64,000 nt of DNA from Propionibacteriaceae bacterium (GCA_031285845.1 JAITVK010000032.1:1-64000), one strand, 5' to 3'. Positions 19,956 through 29,802 are shown, counted from the first letter of the stretch. The notes: generated by a model from the sequence alone, not told the origin. Translations and numbers: made by a program.

Positions 19956-20852
19956 TCAAGTGAGCGGCAAGCCAGCCCGGCTGACGGCGTGGCGGGACCT
20001 CGCCGTTCCGACGAGAACGACAGTCAGGATCAGGCCGTCAATGATCACCCAGCGCCCGTGCCACGACAGCCCGCGTACATCAGCTGGGACCTCACGCAGA
20101 ATCTTCACCGCGAAACGACCGTCGATCTGAAGGGTCACCGCGGCTTCACTGAACTCCAAACCGAGATGAGTCAGAGGCTGCCAGGCTTTGAAAACCGACT
20201 CTTTGGCGCTGAACAAGACGCGATCCCAAGGGATCGCCGGTCCGTCAGGCGCGGGCGAATCGGTAGCGGGCTCGTGAGTCGCGGGCAGCTCGGTCGCGGA
20301 TCCGTCAGGCGCGGGCGTGCCAAGGCAGGATGCGGCCAAGGCTGCCAACTCGGCCCGCTCCGAGGCGGAGGCGATGCGATCCAGCAGGCCGCGCGGGCCA
20401 GGCCGAGCCGGTTCGGCGTCGATGCCGATCGCAGATAGGGCGAGGTCGATGTGGTCCTGACTCGGACCGGGCGCGGGCGCGGGCGCGGACGGCGGACTCG
20501 GCTCCGCTGCGAACATGGACGGCGGCCCCGGCGCAGGCCAGCCGGAGACAGCGACCAACGTGCCCCGACGTGCGACTGCGGCGCCACGATACCCAGGGCA
20601 GTGGGTCAGCGAACCGATCACCCCGGGCGGCCACACGGGCGAACGGTCCGGCGCGGTTGGGATGGCGACAGGAGCCAGACCGAGTTGACTGAGAGCTCGC
20701 CTAGCGCAGTGGCGAGTCGTGACGTACTGCCGACGCCGCTCATCGACCGCCCGGGTCACCGCCGACCATTCCTGCGGCCAAGCCAGGTCCAGCGGCACGT
20801 CGACATCCGTTTCGGCGTACGCCACGTTCGCGGGCAGTATCTTGCTGAGCAC
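19956..20852 (-). CDS. 4'-phosphopantetheinyl transferase (EntD/Sfp type)
   Basis: About 298 residues from a GTG start at 20852 (GGGAG site about 9 nt upstream). It transfers phosphopantetheine from CoA to a carrier-protein serine. Family motifs are GSLTHCPGYRGAAV, GIDAEPARP and FSAKESVFKAW. It is longer than usual because of Pro/Ala/Ser-rich insertions (one after GWPAPGPP, one rich in TEPATDSPAPDGP). The neighbouring fab operon encodes AcpP, its probable substrate; EntD-type enzymes usually serve secondary metabolism, so use on AcpP is an inference. It is divergent from mutM, with only 14 bp between the starts, so the two promoters overlap. Confidence 0.8.
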   Translation of the reverse strand: MLSKILPANVAYAETDVDVPLDLAWPQEWSAVTRAVDERRRQYVTTRHCARRALSQLGLAPVAIPTAPDRSPVWPPGVIGSLTHCPGYRGAAVARRGTLVAVSGWPAPGPPSMFAAEPSPPSAPAPAPGPSQDHIDLALSAIGIDAEPARPGPRGLLDRIASASERAELAALAASCLGTPAPDGSATELPATHEPATDSPAPDGPAIPWDRVLFSAKESVFKAWQPLTHLGLEFSEAAVTLQIDGRFAVKILREVPADVRGLSWHGRWVIIDGLILTVVLVGTARSRHAVSRAGLPLT

Positions 20853-20854
20853 CC

Positions 20855-20860
20855 TACAAT
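20855..20860 (+). promoter_or_regulatory. -10 box TACAAT, leaderless mutM
   Basis: TACAAT is followed by 6 nt and the ATG of mutM at 20867; no Shine-Dalgarno sequence is present. It lies between the divergent start codons of mutM and the phosphopantetheinyl transferase gene. Confidence 0.6.
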
Positions 20861-20866
20861 GCTCCC

Positions 20867-21838
20867 ATGCCCGAGTTGCCGGAAGTCGAAACCGTACGAC
20901 GTGGCCTGCAGCGCCTGATCGTCGGTCGCCGCGTCGACACAGTCGCGGTCGACTCGCCGCGTTCCTTCGCCGCGTCACCGGCGACCAGCGTGGCGCGCGA
21001 CCTGCTGGGGGCTCAGATCACCGCGATCGCGCGACGCGGAAAAGTTCTGATGCTCGGGTTGGCCCCCGAATCAGATGGGGGCACGAGCGCGCGCACGAAG
21101 GAGTCGACTGCCCGTGACGACGCGACTGACCTTCGTGCAACCGACTCAGATCCCTGCTTGGTCGTGCATCTCAAAATGACCGGACAACTTGTATTTCGCG
21201 GCGCCGAGGAGCACTGGGGTGGCGGACACCCCAGCGACTCGCTGGTCGACGCGCTGCCCGACCGTTCGACCAGGGTCACCATCGGATTCGAGGACGGATC
21301 GACGCTCTTCTTCAACGACCAACGCAAATTCGGATGGATCCACTTGATGACCCGAGTCGAGGCCGCCGCCCTCGACCTGATCGCCACGATGGGCCCCGAG
21401 CCGCTGCCTGAACTCGATCACACCCCAGACCCGTGGCCCGAATTCCTCAGCCGAATCCGTCGGCACTCCCGTACGAGCATCAAAGCCGCTCTGCTCAACC
21501 AAACCGTCATCGCCGGGGTCGGCAATATCTACGCTGACGAGGCGGATTGGTCGGCGTACATCCACCCGGCCACACCGGTCGCGCAACTAAGCGACGACCG
21601 CCTACGCGAGTTGCTGGCCGGCGTCCAACAGGTCATGCGCCTGTCGATCGACCACGGTGGGTCGACCGACCGCAACTATGTCGACGCCGAAGGCCGCCGC
21701 GGATCGTACCTCACCTTCGCCAACGTCTTCCGCCGCGAAGGCGAGCCCTGTCGTCGATGCGGCGCCACGATCATCAAGATCCGCGTCGCCGGGCGAGGAA
21801 CCCACATTTGCCCGACCTGTCAACCCGCGCCATCGTGA
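20867..21838 (+). CDS. mutM: Formamidopyrimidine-DNA glycosylase (Fpg/MutM)
   Basis: 323 residues. It removes 8-oxoguanine and ring-opened purines and nicks the abasic site. The N-terminal PELPEVETVRRGL supplies the catalytic Pro and Glu, a conserved Lys lies in FNDQRKFGWIHL, GVGNIYADE is the helix-two-turn-helix region, and the C-terminal zinc finger has CRRC and CPTC pairs. About 25 residues of charged insertion (around residues 68-95, SDGGTSARTKESTARDD) make it longer than usual. Probably leaderless. Confidence 0.95.
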   Translation: MPELPEVETVRRGLQRLIVGRRVDTVAVDSPRSFAASPATSVARDLLGAQITAIARRGKVLMLGLAPESDGGTSARTKESTARDDATDLRATDSDPCLVVHLKMTGQLVFRGAEEHWGGGHPSDSLVDALPDRSTRVTIGFEDGSTLFFNDQRKFGWIHLMTRVEAAALDLIATMGPEPLPELDHTPDPWPEFLSRIRRHSRTSIKAALLNQTVIAGVGNIYADEADWSAYIHPATPVAQLSDDRLRELLAGVQQVMRLSIDHGGSTDRNYVDAEGRRGSYLTFANVFRREGEPCRRCGATIIKIRVAGRGTHICPTCQPAPS

Positions 21839-22530
21839 GGCGGGACCGGCGCGGCCAGAGCACGTGGCGCGACGAGCACAACCGAGCGGTCAGCACGCGG
21901 CGCGACGAGTATCACCGGTCCCCCGGCCCCAAATTCCATACCAAATCGAAGATTCTCGGAAGAGAAGTACGACTTTGCGCAGTTATGACCCTGATTCCGG
22001 CCCGATCAGGCGCGAAACACCGTACAAACCGAATAACCGGGTCAGATGACGTCGATTTTGCGCCGAAATGTATGCGGCATGGGCGGGCCGGTGAGCGAGC
22101 GGGAGTGGGCAGATCGGCGAGTATGAGCGCAGCCGCAGACGGAACCAGTCGACCCGAATGCGCCGCTCCTTGGGGAACGATGACATTGAGTTTCGGGTGC
22201 CGGACCAGACTCAGGCGGAGGCCGGAGCCCCGAGCCACAGGGAACGGGTCCCGTCCTGACCCGAATCGTCCCGACGGGTCTCCAGAACGCCGCGCCATGG
22301 GGAAAGCTCCGCTGCCGCTCGGAGCACACGTTCTGGATCACCCCGCACACCCCGCCCGTGAGAAAAGTTTGCCAGTCGCCGGGGCCCGAGAGGTGAGGTC
22401 GCTGGCGCTCGCGGACTCTCAACGCAAGCGCCTCTGACAACACCCGCCGACCCCCTTCACCCGATCAAAACTCAGGCGGTCGCGGCCCCGGCGGCTGACA
22501 CCAGTCCACCATCGCGACTATCAGACAACT
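21839..22530. other. 692-bp intergenic region, no gene recognised
   Basis: No open frame here has recognisable motifs. It contains AAATTCCATACCAAATCG (21931-21948) and GTCGATTTTGCGC (22051-22063), close or exact copies of which recur in the gap between recR and dnaX (58548-58597). Confidence 0.55.
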
Positions 22531-23064
22531 CTAAGACGCTCCCCCGGGGTCGCCACTTCGGTCGACCCACCTCCACGGCCGAGCCTGATCCTCAGCCGAG
22601 GCGTACCCGATGCCGATCCGACCTGTGGTGTCGATGTGCTGCGGAACATGCGCGTCGTCTTCCAGCCACAAGACGGAAGAGGTCGTCAAGTCGGTCAGGT
22701 TGTCAGCCAATTCCACCCCGAGCGCTCTCGTCAACCGGCCGGGACCGGACACGTCGGCCAGTCCGCGCAGCAGCACCGCCTGGGGCATGTCTTGAGGTCC
22801 GGTGACAACGTTCATCAGGCGATGGATGCCATAGCAGAGGTAGACGTAGGCGCATCCGCCGACGTGATACAAAGGCTCGGTCCGCTTCGTCCGACCGACG
22901 CGGGCGTGACAGGCGGTGTCCTGTTCGCCCCGGTACGCCTCGACCTCGGTGACGCGTCCCCGCAGAGTTTTCCCGTCCCCCGTCACGTGACAGACCAGTT
23001 TGCCTAACAGAGCCGGAGCGACCTCCAGCACATCGCGTCGATAGAAGTCGGGCCCCAGTCTCAT
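22531..23064 (-). CDS. 3-methyladenine DNA glycosylase (AAG/MPG family)
   Basis: 177 residues. It excises alkylated and deaminated purines, a base-excision repair step like that of its neighbour mutM. Family features are FYRRDVLEVAPALLGKLV at the start, the catalytic Glu in VTEVEAYRGEQDTACHA, the YVYLCYGIHRLMNVVT segment and GPGRLTRALG. The start at 23064 follows a TATACT -10 box by 7 nt, so the mRNA is probably leaderless; longer frames have no similarity upstream. The gene is divergent from the DUF6049 gene. Confidence 0.93.
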   Translation of the reverse strand: MRLGPDFYRRDVLEVAPALLGKLVCHVTGDGKTLRGRVTEVEAYRGEQDTACHARVGRTKRTEPLYHVGGCAYVYLCYGIHRLMNVVTGPQDMPQAVLLRGLADVSGPGRLTRALGVELADNLTDLTTSSVLWLEDDAHVPQHIDTTGRIGIGYASAEDQARPWRWVDRSGDPGGAS

Positions 23065-23071
23065 GGTTGGC

Positions 23072-23077
23072 AGTATA
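23072..23077 (-). promoter_or_regulatory. -10 box TATACT, leaderless 3-methyladenine glycosylase gene
   Basis: On the minus strand TATACT ends 7 nt before the ATG at 23064; no ribosome site fits between. Confidence 0.6.
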
Positions 23078-23123
23078 CGACCCGCTCTGCACGCGCCATC
23101 GCGGCCCGGCAGCCGTACCAAAG

Positions 23124-23129
23124 TAAGAT
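23124..23129 (+). promoter_or_regulatory. -10 box TAAGAT, leaderless DUF6049 gene
   Basis: TAAGAT ends 6 nt before the GTG at 23136, which points to a leaderless start and supports choosing this GTG. Confidence 0.55.
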
Positions 23130-23135
23130 GACAGG

Positions 23136-25424
23136 GTGAGTAGTACGACCGCAGTGAGCCTGTGCCCCGCTGGGGACGACCGGCGAACACTGGTCACCAG
23201 CCTGCGGATTCGCGCCGCGCGCTGGCTGACGCCATTGGCTGTGCTGCTGTGTCTGGCGGTGATGAGCCTGCCGAATCTGGACACCGACGCTCACGCTGAA
23301 ACACCCACGCCCGCGGCGACGGCGAGCGCTCCCACCCAACAACCGTCCCAATCCACGGCGTCGCCGACACCCGAACCAGCGACGCCGTCGACGACGAACA
23401 CCCCGACGCAGGAATCCGACTCACCGCAGGCCGCGGCGAGCTCCCAAGACACGTCATCCGATGGGTCGGACGAGTCGGACGCCTCCGACAAACCAGAACC
23501 ACAGTACGAAGCCGAAGTCACTTTCACCACTGTCCAGCCGACCGACAAGGGGTTGACGCTGACGGGAACCATCCTCAACACCGGCACCGACCCGCTTTAC
23601 AAAGTCGAAGTCGTGCTGTGGCGCATCAGGGTGGCGGCGACCACGCGCGACCAACTGGCCTCGACGATGGACATCGATCCCGAATCGGACGCCGGTGACC
23701 GGATGGGAACCGAAGGCGCAGTCGAAACCATCGTCGACGCTGATCGGACTTTCGACCCCGGTCAGACGGCCAGTTTCTCCGTCACCGCCACGTGGGACGA
23801 CCTCGGGCTGACCGACGACGGGGCGTACATGGTCGGAGTCCACATCAGGGCCTGCGACAACCCGTGGGGTCCCCGTGTGACGATCGGGCGCGGTCGTACC
23901 CTGGTCACCCGGTCGACTCATGAGACTTCGCAGGCCGCGACCGTCGTCATGCTGACCAGCGTGCCATCGCTGCTTCACGATTCCACGTTCACCGACGACC
24001 ATCTGGCCGACGAGTTGCTCCACCGACTGAACCGCCTTCTGGGATTGGCCGCGCAACCCGGGATCACGTGGGTGATCGATCCGGCGCTGCATCACGAGAT
24101 CACGGTCATGGCCAGCGGGTACGAAGTCCTCACCGACACCGGTTCTGCTCCAGGCACAGGTCAAGCGGCCGCGACCGCCTGGCTGACAAGCTTCGCTGGG
24201 CTCGACCCGACGGCGGGATACCGACTGCCATGGGGTAATCCGGATCTGGCGTTGGGAGCCACGACCCGCGACGCCACTCCCGTCTCTTCTGCGATCGCGG
24301 CAGCGGTCTACGCGGATGACACATATCGCGACGACGACACCGCCACCCCGGGTGGCGTGAGCCTCAGCGCTTTGCCGCTGCTGATCCGAGCCGGCAATGG
24401 CATGGTCGACGAGACGTACCTGCATTATGTGGCGACCCTCAAACCGGCGATAATGCTGGCCCAATGCACGACCAACGCTCAAATCGCCGGTGGGCAGCTC
24501 CTCAACACGGTCGTCACGCCGTACGCCGACGGCCCTGGTCCAACCGACGGCGACTCCGACCTGCAGAAGCTACAACGGGCGTGGGCCGACGATTTCGTGG
24601 CGGAGCAGCCTGTGATTCGAGTGATCGAAACCCAGCTCGACGCGACCCTGGCCAGCCTGCCCCAACCGCCGTGGATCCATCGGGTCAGTTTGCGGACGAT
24701 CGCCGCGCCCGCCGCCTGGACTCCCTCGATGTCGCAGGGCGCCGCCGCCGGGCCGCTCGCCCCCGAAGTGTTGGCGACGCTGCCCCTGATCCGCGACACC
24801 GCTCATGCATACGCCTCGATGGTCGCCGACGTCGACGCGACCAGCCGACTGATCAGCTTGCCGGTGGCGTCGGCTCTCAGTCAGTCGTGGCCGACCACCG
24901 ACGCCGCTCTGTCGTACGTTGAGCAGACCCGCGCCTGGTTGGACTCCTTGTTCGACCCGGTGACGATCACCGCCACCCCGGAAGTCTCGCTGACGTCGCG
25001 CACCTCGTCGTTCCCGATCACGGTGACCAACAATCTGGCGGTTCCGATCAACGTACGCATCACGGCGAGCACCGAAGTGGCCCTGTCACCGGCCAACGTG
25101 TCGATTCCGACGACCGAGGTTCAGACCATTCAGCCCGGCGACAAGCTATCGTTGTCGCTAACACCGACGATCCGACGGGAGGGGGATGTGAACGCGACGC
25201 TGCGCCTGACCACCCCGGACGGGGTTCCGATCGGCGCCCCCGTGACTGTGCGCATCCACGCCACGATGTCGGCCTGGATGGGCTGGGTCGTCGTGGGCAG
25301 CGCGTTCGTCCTGTTCATCGTCGGGACCTTCCTGCGCATCCGTACGGCCAAAGCCAAGCGGAAAGCCGCCGAAGGGGGAAGCGGCGACGCTCCCGCCGAC
25401 CGTGGGCACGGGGAGTCTCGATGA
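23136..25424 (+). CDS. DUF6049 family secreted/membrane protein upstream of murJ
   Basis: 762 residues. A signal segment lies at about 28-50 (WLTPLAVLLCLAVMSLPNL), followed by a Thr/Pro/Ser-rich linker to about 125 and a large extracytoplasmic part with beta-rich immunoglobulin-like stretches at its start and end (EAEVTFTTVQPTDKGLTLTG; SSFPITVTNNLAVPINVRI). A C-terminal TM (about 712-735, GWVVVGSAFVLFIVGTFL) and a basic cytoplasmic tail follow. Homologues precede mviN/murJ in mycobacteria (the Rv3909-Rv3910 pair). It overlaps murJ by ATGA, so the two are co-translated and probably act together in envelope assembly; no enzymatic function is known. Confidence 0.82.
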   Translation: MSSTTAVSLCPAGDDRRTLVTSLRIRAARWLTPLAVLLCLAVMSLPNLDTDAHAETPTPAATASAPTQQPSQSTASPTPEPATPSTTNTPTQESDSPQAAASSQDTSSDGSDESDASDKPEPQYEAEVTFTTVQPTDKGLTLTGTILNTGTDPLYKVEVVLWRIRVAATTRDQLASTMDIDPESDAGDRMGTEGAVETIVDADRTFDPGQTASFSVTATWDDLGLTDDGAYMVGVHIRACDNPWGPRVTIGRGRTLVTRSTHETSQAATVVMLTSVPSLLHDSTFTDDHLADELLHRLNRLLGLAAQPGITWVIDPALHHEITVMASGYEVLTDTGSAPGTGQAAATAWLTSFAGLDPTAGYRLPWGNPDLALGATTRDATPVSSAIAAAVYADDTYRDDDTATPGGVSLSALPLLIRAGNGMVDETYLHYVATLKPAIMLAQCTTNAQIAGGQLLNTVVTPYADGPGPTDGDSDLQKLQRAWADDFVAEQPVIRVIETQLDATLASLPQPPWIHRVSLRTIAAPAAWTPSMSQGAAAGPLAPEVLATLPLIRDTAHAYASMVADVDATSRLISLPVASALSQSWPTTDAALSYVEQTRAWLDSLFDPVTITATPEVSLTSRTSSFPITVTNNLAVPINVRITASTEVALSPANVSIPTTEVQTIQPGDKLSLSLTPTIRREGDVNATLRLTTPDGVPIGAPVTVRIHATMSAWMGWVVVGSAFVLFIVGTFLRIRTAKAKRKAAEGGSGDAPADRGHGESR

Positions 25425-28400
25425 CTGATTCTTCGCGCAAACCGCGTCGCTCGTTCGAGGCCGACCAGATGGCGTCGATGACCGAACACACGTTCTCGGG
25501 AACGAATGCCGAAGTCACCCTCGGATTGCGTCAGCCGATCCCTCATCTGCCCGACGCCTCGGATCTGGTGTCTGATCGTCCGAAACTGTTGTCGTCGACG
25601 ATGCTCATGGCCTCAGGCACTTTGGTCTCGCGGATTCTCGGGTTGGTCCGAGTTCTGCTCGTCGTCTATCTGCTCGGCGCGAACTCCCGTCAAGGCGACA
25701 TGTTCTCCCTGGCCAGCGAGATCCCGTCCGCCGCGTACATGCTGCTGGCTGGGGGGATTCTGAACGCGATCCTCGTGCCGCAACTGATGCGGGCGATGAG
25801 TCGCGACGCCGACGGTGGTCAGGCGTTCTCCGACCGGATCGTCACACTGTTCTTGTTGCTCCTGTTCGGGTTGACGGCGCTGTTGACGATCGGGGCGGGC
25901 CTCGTCATGCGGGTGATGTCCGATTCCAGTTGGCGCGACCCGGCGCTGAGCGGGCAATACCATTCACTGCTCATTTTGGCGGCGCTGTGCATGCCGCAGG
26001 TTTTCTTCTATGGCGCGTTCTTCCTCGGCGGCCAAATCTTGAACGCCCGTGGTTCTTTCGGTCCGCTGATGTGGGCTCCGGTGTTGAACAACGCGATTCA
26101 AATCCTGATGTTGGGGTTGTACGCCGTGGTGTGGGGGTTCCGTACTGACACTGCGGCGCCCTTCACGACCGGACAAGTCCTCCTACTCGGCATCGGATCG
26201 GTCGTCGGAGTGGCTTGTCAAGCCGCTGTTCTCCTGCCCTTCTTGAGGAAGGTCGGCTTCCGATACCATCCTCGTTTCGACTTCCTGCACACCGGATTGG
26301 GCAGCACAGCCCACATGGCGAAATGGGCGCTGGCGCTGGTTCTGATCGACCAAGTGAATTACATCGTCGTGGTGAAACTGGCGTCGCGGGCGACCACCGA
26401 CACCTCCGATGGCGCCGGGTTGACCGTGTTCAACAACGCGATGCTCATCTCGCTGCTGCCGCACGCACTAGTGACCGTCTCCTTGGCGACCGCGCTACTG
26501 CCATCGCTGTCACACTTGGCGGCGATCAACGCGTGGAAACGTTTCACCGAGCAGTTCGTCTCCAACCTTCGTCTGGTCTACGCCGCGATCATCCCGGTGG
26601 CGTTGCTGTTCATCACCCTCGGCATTCCGGTGGTCACCTTGGTGTGGCCGGTCTCCAAAGGTGGGATGTACATCGGATGGACCCTGATGGTGTTGGGGGC
26701 GGGCCTGATCCCCTTCACTTTGCGCTTCCTCGTCAACAAGGGTTTTAACTCGATGGAGAACACCCGTACGCCGTTCTTCGTCGAAATCATCTTCGTCGTC
26801 GTCACCTGCCTGGTGTCGCTGTTCCTCGTCCTCGTGCTCCAAGCGCCGATCGCCTGGATCGCGCCGTCGCTGGCGCTGGCCTACACGCTGGGGTACGTCG
26901 GATCGGGCGGAGTGGCTTGGCTGTTGTTGCGCCGCGGAGTCCCCCAGCTGAAATCGACCCGCCTGACCGGTTTCACGATCCGCCTGATCGGCTTGTCGAT
27001 CCCTGGAGCCCTGATCGCCGGCGGCTTGTGTTGGGCACAGAATCGGTACCTTCCCGGGTTTTTCGCCCATGCTGTCGGCGCTTTCCTGGCCATTGTGGTC
27101 GGCGTTGGTGTGTACTGGGGTTTGGCGAAACTGGCGCGGGTCCCCGAGATCCTCGAACTGGGGACCATCATCGCTTCACGGATACGAAAGGAACCAACGA
27201 TGGATCCATCCACCACCCCCGGCAATGTTCCTGATCAAGCCGATTCGATGACTGCCGCGCTCGACGGTGACGAGACCGCAGCGCTCGACTACCAGGCCCG
27301 CTTCGACTCGCCCGAGAATCAGCCGATCCTGACCGGTCTGACCCCGTTGGTGCCTGGGGCTCTGATCGCGGATCGCTACCGGTTGGGCACACTCGCCGGT
27401 CACATCGGCCAGGCCACCCGCTGGGCTGGGGCCGACGAGAGCCTGTCGCGTCCCATCTTCTTGACGGCTTTCGCCAACGACTCCGCCACGGCTGCGGTGT
27501 TCGAAGCCGTACGCGCGGCCTCCGGCGCGATGGACGCCCGTTTCCTGCGCATCCTTGACGCCGGACAGGACGCTGACTGCGCCTACATCGTCTCCGAATG
27601 GGCCGACGCTCGTACGTTGACCGACATTCTGATCAACGGGCCGTTGACCAGCGAAGAATCCGCCTGGGTGGTTCGGGAAGTGGCGACCGCGATGGCCAGC
27701 GTCCACGCGATGCATCTCTACCACTGCCGCTTGGATCCCAACACCGTCCACATCTCCACGGCCGGGGGCATCAAGATCTCTGGTCTGGCGGTCAACCGTG
27801 CGCTGACACCGCGCGACAACGACGACCAGTTGTCGCGCAAAGACATGCAGGCGATGGATGTCGCCGCCTGTGGTGGACTGCTCTACGCCTGCCTGACCGG
27901 GACATGGCCAGGTTCGGGTGACACCGGCCTACCCGCCTCGCCGCGCGATCCCGACGGTCTGCGAACTCCAGCGCGCGTACGAGCCTCTGTGCCCGCTAAC
28001 CTCGACCGCGTGACGCAGCAAATCTTGTCGTTCCGCGACCCGCATCACATCGCTTCGGCGCGTGGCGTGGCCGACGCCCTGACCCACATCCTGGGCTCGA
28101 AGAACATCACACCCGCGTTGGTCTCACGAGCCCTCGGAGTGGCCGAAGTCGCCTCGGCCGCCGCAGCGGGTGGAACCGGAGTGACGCGTGGCGCGGGTGG
28201 CGTCGGTGAGGACGGCTCGGGTGCGGGCGGTGTCAGCGGCGCGGTGGGAGCCGCAGTCGGCGGAGCGGCTGACGATCACCGCGGACAGCCAGTGCCTTTG
28301 GCATCCTTCGGCCTGGATCATCCTCATGCGCAAAGCCCACGCATCATCCCCGCCCGGGATCAGAACCCCGGGGACCCAGTCGCCAGTGGCACTGCCCTTG

Positions 28401-29656
28401 GGACGACTGGCGCGACCGGCGTGTCCGCGATGGGAACCGGCTTGCCTGGACCTGGCTTGGTCGCTTCTGACACCGGATCGATCGGACGCGGCGCGGACGG
28501 CGGACCAGTAGACTCCGCGCCGATCGGTGGACCCGGCATGACGGGCGGATCGACAGGCCCCGGTTCGAGCAGCGTGGCGTACACCGGCCGGACGGACAAC
28601 CCCGCAGCGAACAGCGGATACGCGGGGTCCGAGGGCGGGCCGGGCACTGGCGCGTCCGGCGTCGGCGCTAACGTCATGGCTGGTGGATCGGGCCTCCCCG
28701 CAACCAGCGGCGCGTACTCCACGGCGATTGACCAAACCGGCGTGGCTGGCGGATCGCAGGTTCCTGGCGCGGCTGTCTTGGGCGGCGCGGCGTCGGGCGA
28801 GAGCACCGCTCGCATCGGCGGTGGCGTCGACGGCGGATCGGTCGACGGACAAGGCTCACCGACCGGCTATCGACTGCGTGGCGCGTACGAACACTCGGGT
28901 TCGAACCCGGCCACCGAGGCGCACGGCGAAGCCGACGGCCGCTCGACCGACCCGTGGGCGGACCCGGAGGATGGCGACAATGAGGCGGGTTCCGCGCAGC
29001 CACGCGCCCGCGCGCTTCGTCCCCCACTGATCCCGCCGCATCGGGCGCGCCTGTGGTCGCGAGTGTCGGTGATCGTCCTGATTCTGCTTGTCGTCGCGCT
29101 CATCACCGCAGTCGTGATCGGGCTCTACAACACGGCGCGCAACCCTCGTCCGACGGCGCCGACCACACCAGCGGCCGCCATCGAGTTGGCGGTCCGGCCG
29201 ATCATCGGCTCGGCGGTGTTCGACCCGGCGGGCGACGGCGGCGACGAGGCCGAGAACTCCGACCAGGTGCCCAAGGCGTACGATGGCGATCCGGCCACGG
29301 CGTGGAGCACGGAACTCTACGGTGGAACGTACATCCCCGATCAGAAGCCCGGCGTCGGCGTCGTGTTCGATTTCGGACAGCCGGTCGCGATCAGCCAGGT
29401 GTTGATGACGATCAATCTCAAACCGGTCACGCTCACGGTCTACGTCCCGCAGCCCGATCCGGCGACTGCCACCAGCCCTGACATGGCGTCGGTCAACAAC
29501 TGGAAGGCGCTGACCACGGCGACGCTGAGCGAACCGACCACGACGATCGACCTGACCGCGACGACGACACAGTACGTTCTGATCTATTTCACCGGCCTGG
29601 CCGACGTGGACGACGTTCACCAAGCCGACATCGCCGAAATCACTTTCAAGGGGTGA
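25421..29656 (+). CDS. murJ: MurJ lipid II flippase fused to a pseudokinase and a C-terminal extracellular domain
   Basis: 1411 residues. Residues about 60-580 form the polytopic MurJ/MviN flippase, which moves lipid II across the membrane (SGTLVSRILGLVRVLLVVYLL opens it, about 14 TMs). Residues about 644-895 are a protein-kinase fold (LIADRYRLGTLAGH) lacking the ATP-binding Lys, the HRD (HCRLDPNTVHI) and the DFG, so it is a pseudokinase, as in mycobacterial MviN where it recruits FhaA. A Gly-rich linker of about 280 residues, a TM at about 1214-1237 and a discoidin-like extracellular domain follow. An internal ribosome site and ATG sit at the flippase-kinase junction (27187-27202). Confidence 0.93.
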   Translation: MTDSSRKPRRSFEADQMASMTEHTFSGTNAEVTLGLRQPIPHLPDASDLVSDRPKLLSSTMLMASGTLVSRILGLVRVLLVVYLLGANSRQGDMFSLASEIPSAAYMLLAGGILNAILVPQLMRAMSRDADGGQAFSDRIVTLFLLLLFGLTALLTIGAGLVMRVMSDSSWRDPALSGQYHSLLILAALCMPQVFFYGAFFLGGQILNARGSFGPLMWAPVLNNAIQILMLGLYAVVWGFRTDTAAPFTTGQVLLLGIGSVVGVACQAAVLLPFLRKVGFRYHPRFDFLHTGLGSTAHMAKWALALVLIDQVNYIVVVKLASRATTDTSDGAGLTVFNNAMLISLLPHALVTVSLATALLPSLSHLAAINAWKRFTEQFVSNLRLVYAAIIPVALLFITLGIPVVTLVWPVSKGGMYIGWTLMVLGAGLIPFTLRFLVNKGFNSMENTRTPFFVEIIFVVVTCLVSLFLVLVLQAPIAWIAPSLALAYTLGYVGSGGVAWLLLRRGVPQLKSTRLTGFTIRLIGLSIPGALIAGGLCWAQNRYLPGFFAHAVGAFLAIVVGVGVYWGLAKLARVPEILELGTIIASRIRKEPTMDPSTTPGNVPDQADSMTAALDGDETAALDYQARFDSPENQPILTGLTPLVPGALIADRYRLGTLAGHIGQATRWAGADESLSRPIFLTAFANDSATAAVFEAVRAASGAMDARFLRILDAGQDADCAYIVSEWADARTLTDILINGPLTSEESAWVVREVATAMASVHAMHLYHCRLDPNTVHISTAGGIKISGLAVNRALTPRDNDDQLSRKDMQAMDVAACGGLLYACLTGTWPGSGDTGLPASPRDPDGLRTPARVRASVPANLDRVTQQILSFRDPHHIASARGVADALTHILGSKNITPALVSRALGVAEVASAAAAGGTGVTRGAGGVGEDGSGAGGVSGAVGAAVGGAADDHRGQPVPLASFGLDHPHAQSPRIIPARDQNPGDPVASGTALGTTGATGVSAMGTGLPGPGLVASDTGSIGRGADGGPVDSAPIGGPGMTGGSTGPGSSSVAYTGRTDNPAANSGYAGSEGGPGTGASGVGANVMAGGSGLPATSGAYSTAIDQTGVAGGSQVPGAAVLGGAASGESTARIGGGVDGGSVDGQGSPTGYRLRGAYEHSGSNPATEAHGEADGRSTDPWADPEDGDNEAGSAQPRARALRPPLIPPHRARLWSRVSVIVLILLVVALITAVVIGLYNTARNPRPTAPTTPAAAIELAVRPIIGSAVFDPAGDGGDEAENSDQVPKAYDGDPATAWSTELYGGTYIPDQKPGVGVVFDFGQPVAISQVLMTINLKPVTLTVYVPQPDPATATSPDMASVNNWKALTTATLSEPTTTIDLTATTTQYVLIYFTGLADVDDVHQADIAEITFKG
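27187..27202 (+). promoter_or_regulatory. In-frame internal ribosome site and ATG inside murJ
   Basis: AAAGGA (27187-27192), 7 nt, then ATG at 27200 in the murJ frame (codon 594), exactly at the junction of the flippase and the pseudokinase. Translation from here would give a free pseudokinase-TM-extracellular protein of about 818 residues. Confidence 0.5.
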
Positions 29657-29743
29657 CGGACGGGTCGGGCGCTCGTACGGACCCGGCTCGTACTCGATAA
29701 AACTCCCCCACGCTGGTTCTGGCTGTTGGCGCAGCGCCCCCGG

Positions 29744-29783
29744 TTCTGGGTGCTCGGAGCGCGAACCAGTTGAGCACCCAGAA
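29744..29783. terminator. Hairpin between convergent murJ and trmO
   Basis: Perfect 12-bp arms (29744-29755 TTCTGGGTGCTC, and its complement at 29772-29783) with a 16-nt loop. It lies about 90 nt after murJ and 20 nt beyond the end of trmO, so it may stop transcription from both sides. No U-run is present. Confidence 0.6.
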
Positions 29784-29802
29784 ACCAGAAGCGTCGCTTG
29801 GC

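Noticed and set aside
28895..28915. CGGGTTCGAACCCGG, resembling a tRNA T-arm
   Set aside because: It lies inside the Gly-rich linker of murJ, and no matching acceptor, D-arm or anticodon arm is found around it.
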